Shown piece by piece: positions 63,230-64,000 of a DNA stretch of 64,000 nt. Source of the DNA: an uncultured Polaribacter sp. (lineage in GTDB: Bacteria > Bacteroidota > Bacteroidia > Flavobacteriales > Flavobacteriaceae); the NCBI RefSeq assembly GCF_947496195.1, contig NZ_CANMBY010000001.1:1534988-1598987 (forward strand), written 5' to 3'. Every line of letters starts with the position of its first letter. Positions within the stretch are counted from its first letter, which is position 1. The position numbers and the translations under genes were made by a program. The notes below the pieces were generated by a model that saw only the letters and a list, made by a program, of their open reading frames with translations, did no database searches and was not told the origin of the DNA.

Positions 63230-64000
63230 TTATCTTCTAAAAAGAATTTTAGAGGTTCCGTAATTACTTTCTTTACTAGCTACTTTAAGTAAGTACATAC
63301 CAGTTTTTAATGAGTTAAAGCTAAATGATAATTCATTTTTACCAGTGGTTAACTCATTTGTTCCTTTATAGATTACTTTACCTGTCATGTCTGTTAAAGT
63401 AACTTCTGCTTGTGTATCTGTTTTACTAAATAATAACAAGTTTACATTTCCTTTTGATGGGTTTGGATAAGCTACAAACTCATTTTCAAACTTCTCTACT
63501 TTGTTTACAATCTCGCTTTCTACAGCAATCTTTGTAAATTTAACATCAGAGATTTCTAAATCTAACTCTGTAGTGTTTGCTTCTACTGGTAAGAATGTAA
63601 ATGTAATTGTTGTTAAGTCATAAGCAGTAATTGGTTCTTGATTTCCAACAGATGTAAAGGCTTCAAAAGGAACATAGTATGTTTGCTCTTCTTCTGATAA
63701 ATCTACCATAATTCTGTATTGCTCTTTCCAATCTTGAATTGATGATTTGATTAACCCTAATTCCATTACTCCACTTCCTTTAGCAGTAAATGCTAAATAC
63801 TTGTATTCTGTATAATCAGCAGATAAAGTACCTGGTAGTAAAGATTTGTAAATTGTTAAGTAATCGTATTCACTTTTCGCTTTTATTTCAACATTTCTGT
63901 TAATAGCATGCTCATCATCTTTATACTCTCTATTAAAATCATTCCATACAAAGTAATTCTGAATAGAAGTAAATTTGCTATCAAAGTCTAAGCCCCAGTT
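63230..64000 (-). CDS. T9SS cargo protein, 3' end only
   Basis: The frame is open to the window edge, so the N-terminus is missing (256 visible residues). The C-terminal about 85 residues are a T9SS type A sorting domain (V-A-Y-P-N-P-S, then L-K-T-G-M-Y-L-L-K-V). The preceding about 170 residues resemble a CIA30- or carbohydrate-binding-like beta-sandwich with Y-L-A-F-T-A-K-G. The full protein may be a secreted glycan-active enzyme, but its catalytic part is outside the window. Confidence 0.85.
   Translation of the reverse strand, partial: NWGLDFDSKFTSIQNYFVWNDFNREYKDDEHAINRNVEIKAKSEYDYLTIYKSLLPGTLSADYTEYKYLAFTAKGSGVMELGLIKSSIQDWKEQYRIMVDLSEEEQTYYVPFEAFTSVGNQEPITAYDLTTITFTFLPVEANTTELDLEISDVKFTKIAVESEIVNKVEKFENEFVAYPNPSKGNVNLLLFSKTDTQAEVTLTDMTGKVIYKGTNELTTGKNELSFSFNSLKTGMYLLKVASKESNYGTSKILFRR

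Overview
The window looks like chromosomal DNA from a marine-type member of the Flavobacteriaceae (Bacteroidota). It is very AT-rich and has two TonB-dependent receptors of the Bacteroidota outer-membrane beta-barrel class. Type IX secretion (T9SS) C-terminal sorting domains are present, and several promoters fit the Bacteroidota pattern TTTG/TTG-N19-20-TAnnTTTG. A genus near Polaribacter or Tenacibaculum is only a guess. No rRNA, tRNA, CRISPR array, transposase or phage gene was seen. Coding density is high and no gene-free gap exceeds about 210 bases.

Layout. 1-2.3 kb: phospholipid genes (cdsA end, psd, acyl-CoA-binding protein) and a YceI lipoprotein. 2.3-8.7 kb: an epimerase, a large secreted metzincin-like protease and a VWA/MoxR-type ATPase pair. 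8.7-14.4 kb: a TonB-dependent receptor and small secreted proteins, divergent from a LytS/LytR-type two-component pair. 14.5-18 kb: M23 and M28 peptidases and a membrane protein. 18.2-23.6 kb: a compact five-gene operon of exported proteins with no established function, including two tandem paralogues. 23.6-25.1 kb: an ECF sigma factor and putative anti-sigma gene divergent from a small membrane protein, with two matching ECF-type promoters between them. 25.1-33.9 kb: mixed housekeeping genes (TMEM175-like channel, acetyltransferase, transglutaminase-like protein, DEAD-box helicase, HtpG, GH109-like enzyme). 34-44.5 kb: a KAS III-like enzyme, an MFS transporter, small enzymes, an amidohydrolase and a second TonB-dependent receptor. 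44.7-48.5 kb: a tightly packed six-gene set running pyrR-pyrB-small protein-T9SS mini-protein-rnz-LuxR regulator. 48.7-54.2 kb: a TPR protein, Cu/Zn SOD, an MBL-fold protein, two tandem DUF368 transporters and aroE. 54.3-64 kb: a DUF349 protein, a zinc-ribbon-family protein without its cysteines, a NIF3 protein, lpxK, a thioredoxin-like protein, an OmpA-family protein, ppx/gppA, sixA, pdxH and the 3' end of a T9SS-exported protein.

Most genes are envelope or housekeeping functions. The best candidates for undescribed biology are the five-gene export cluster at 18.2-23.6 kb, flanked by a 15-base direct repeat, and the ECF sigma switch at 24.06-24.16 kb. In the switch, -35 and -10 elements recur with identical 16-base spacing on both strands. 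Convergent gene pairs are commonly separated by bidirectional hairpin terminators.
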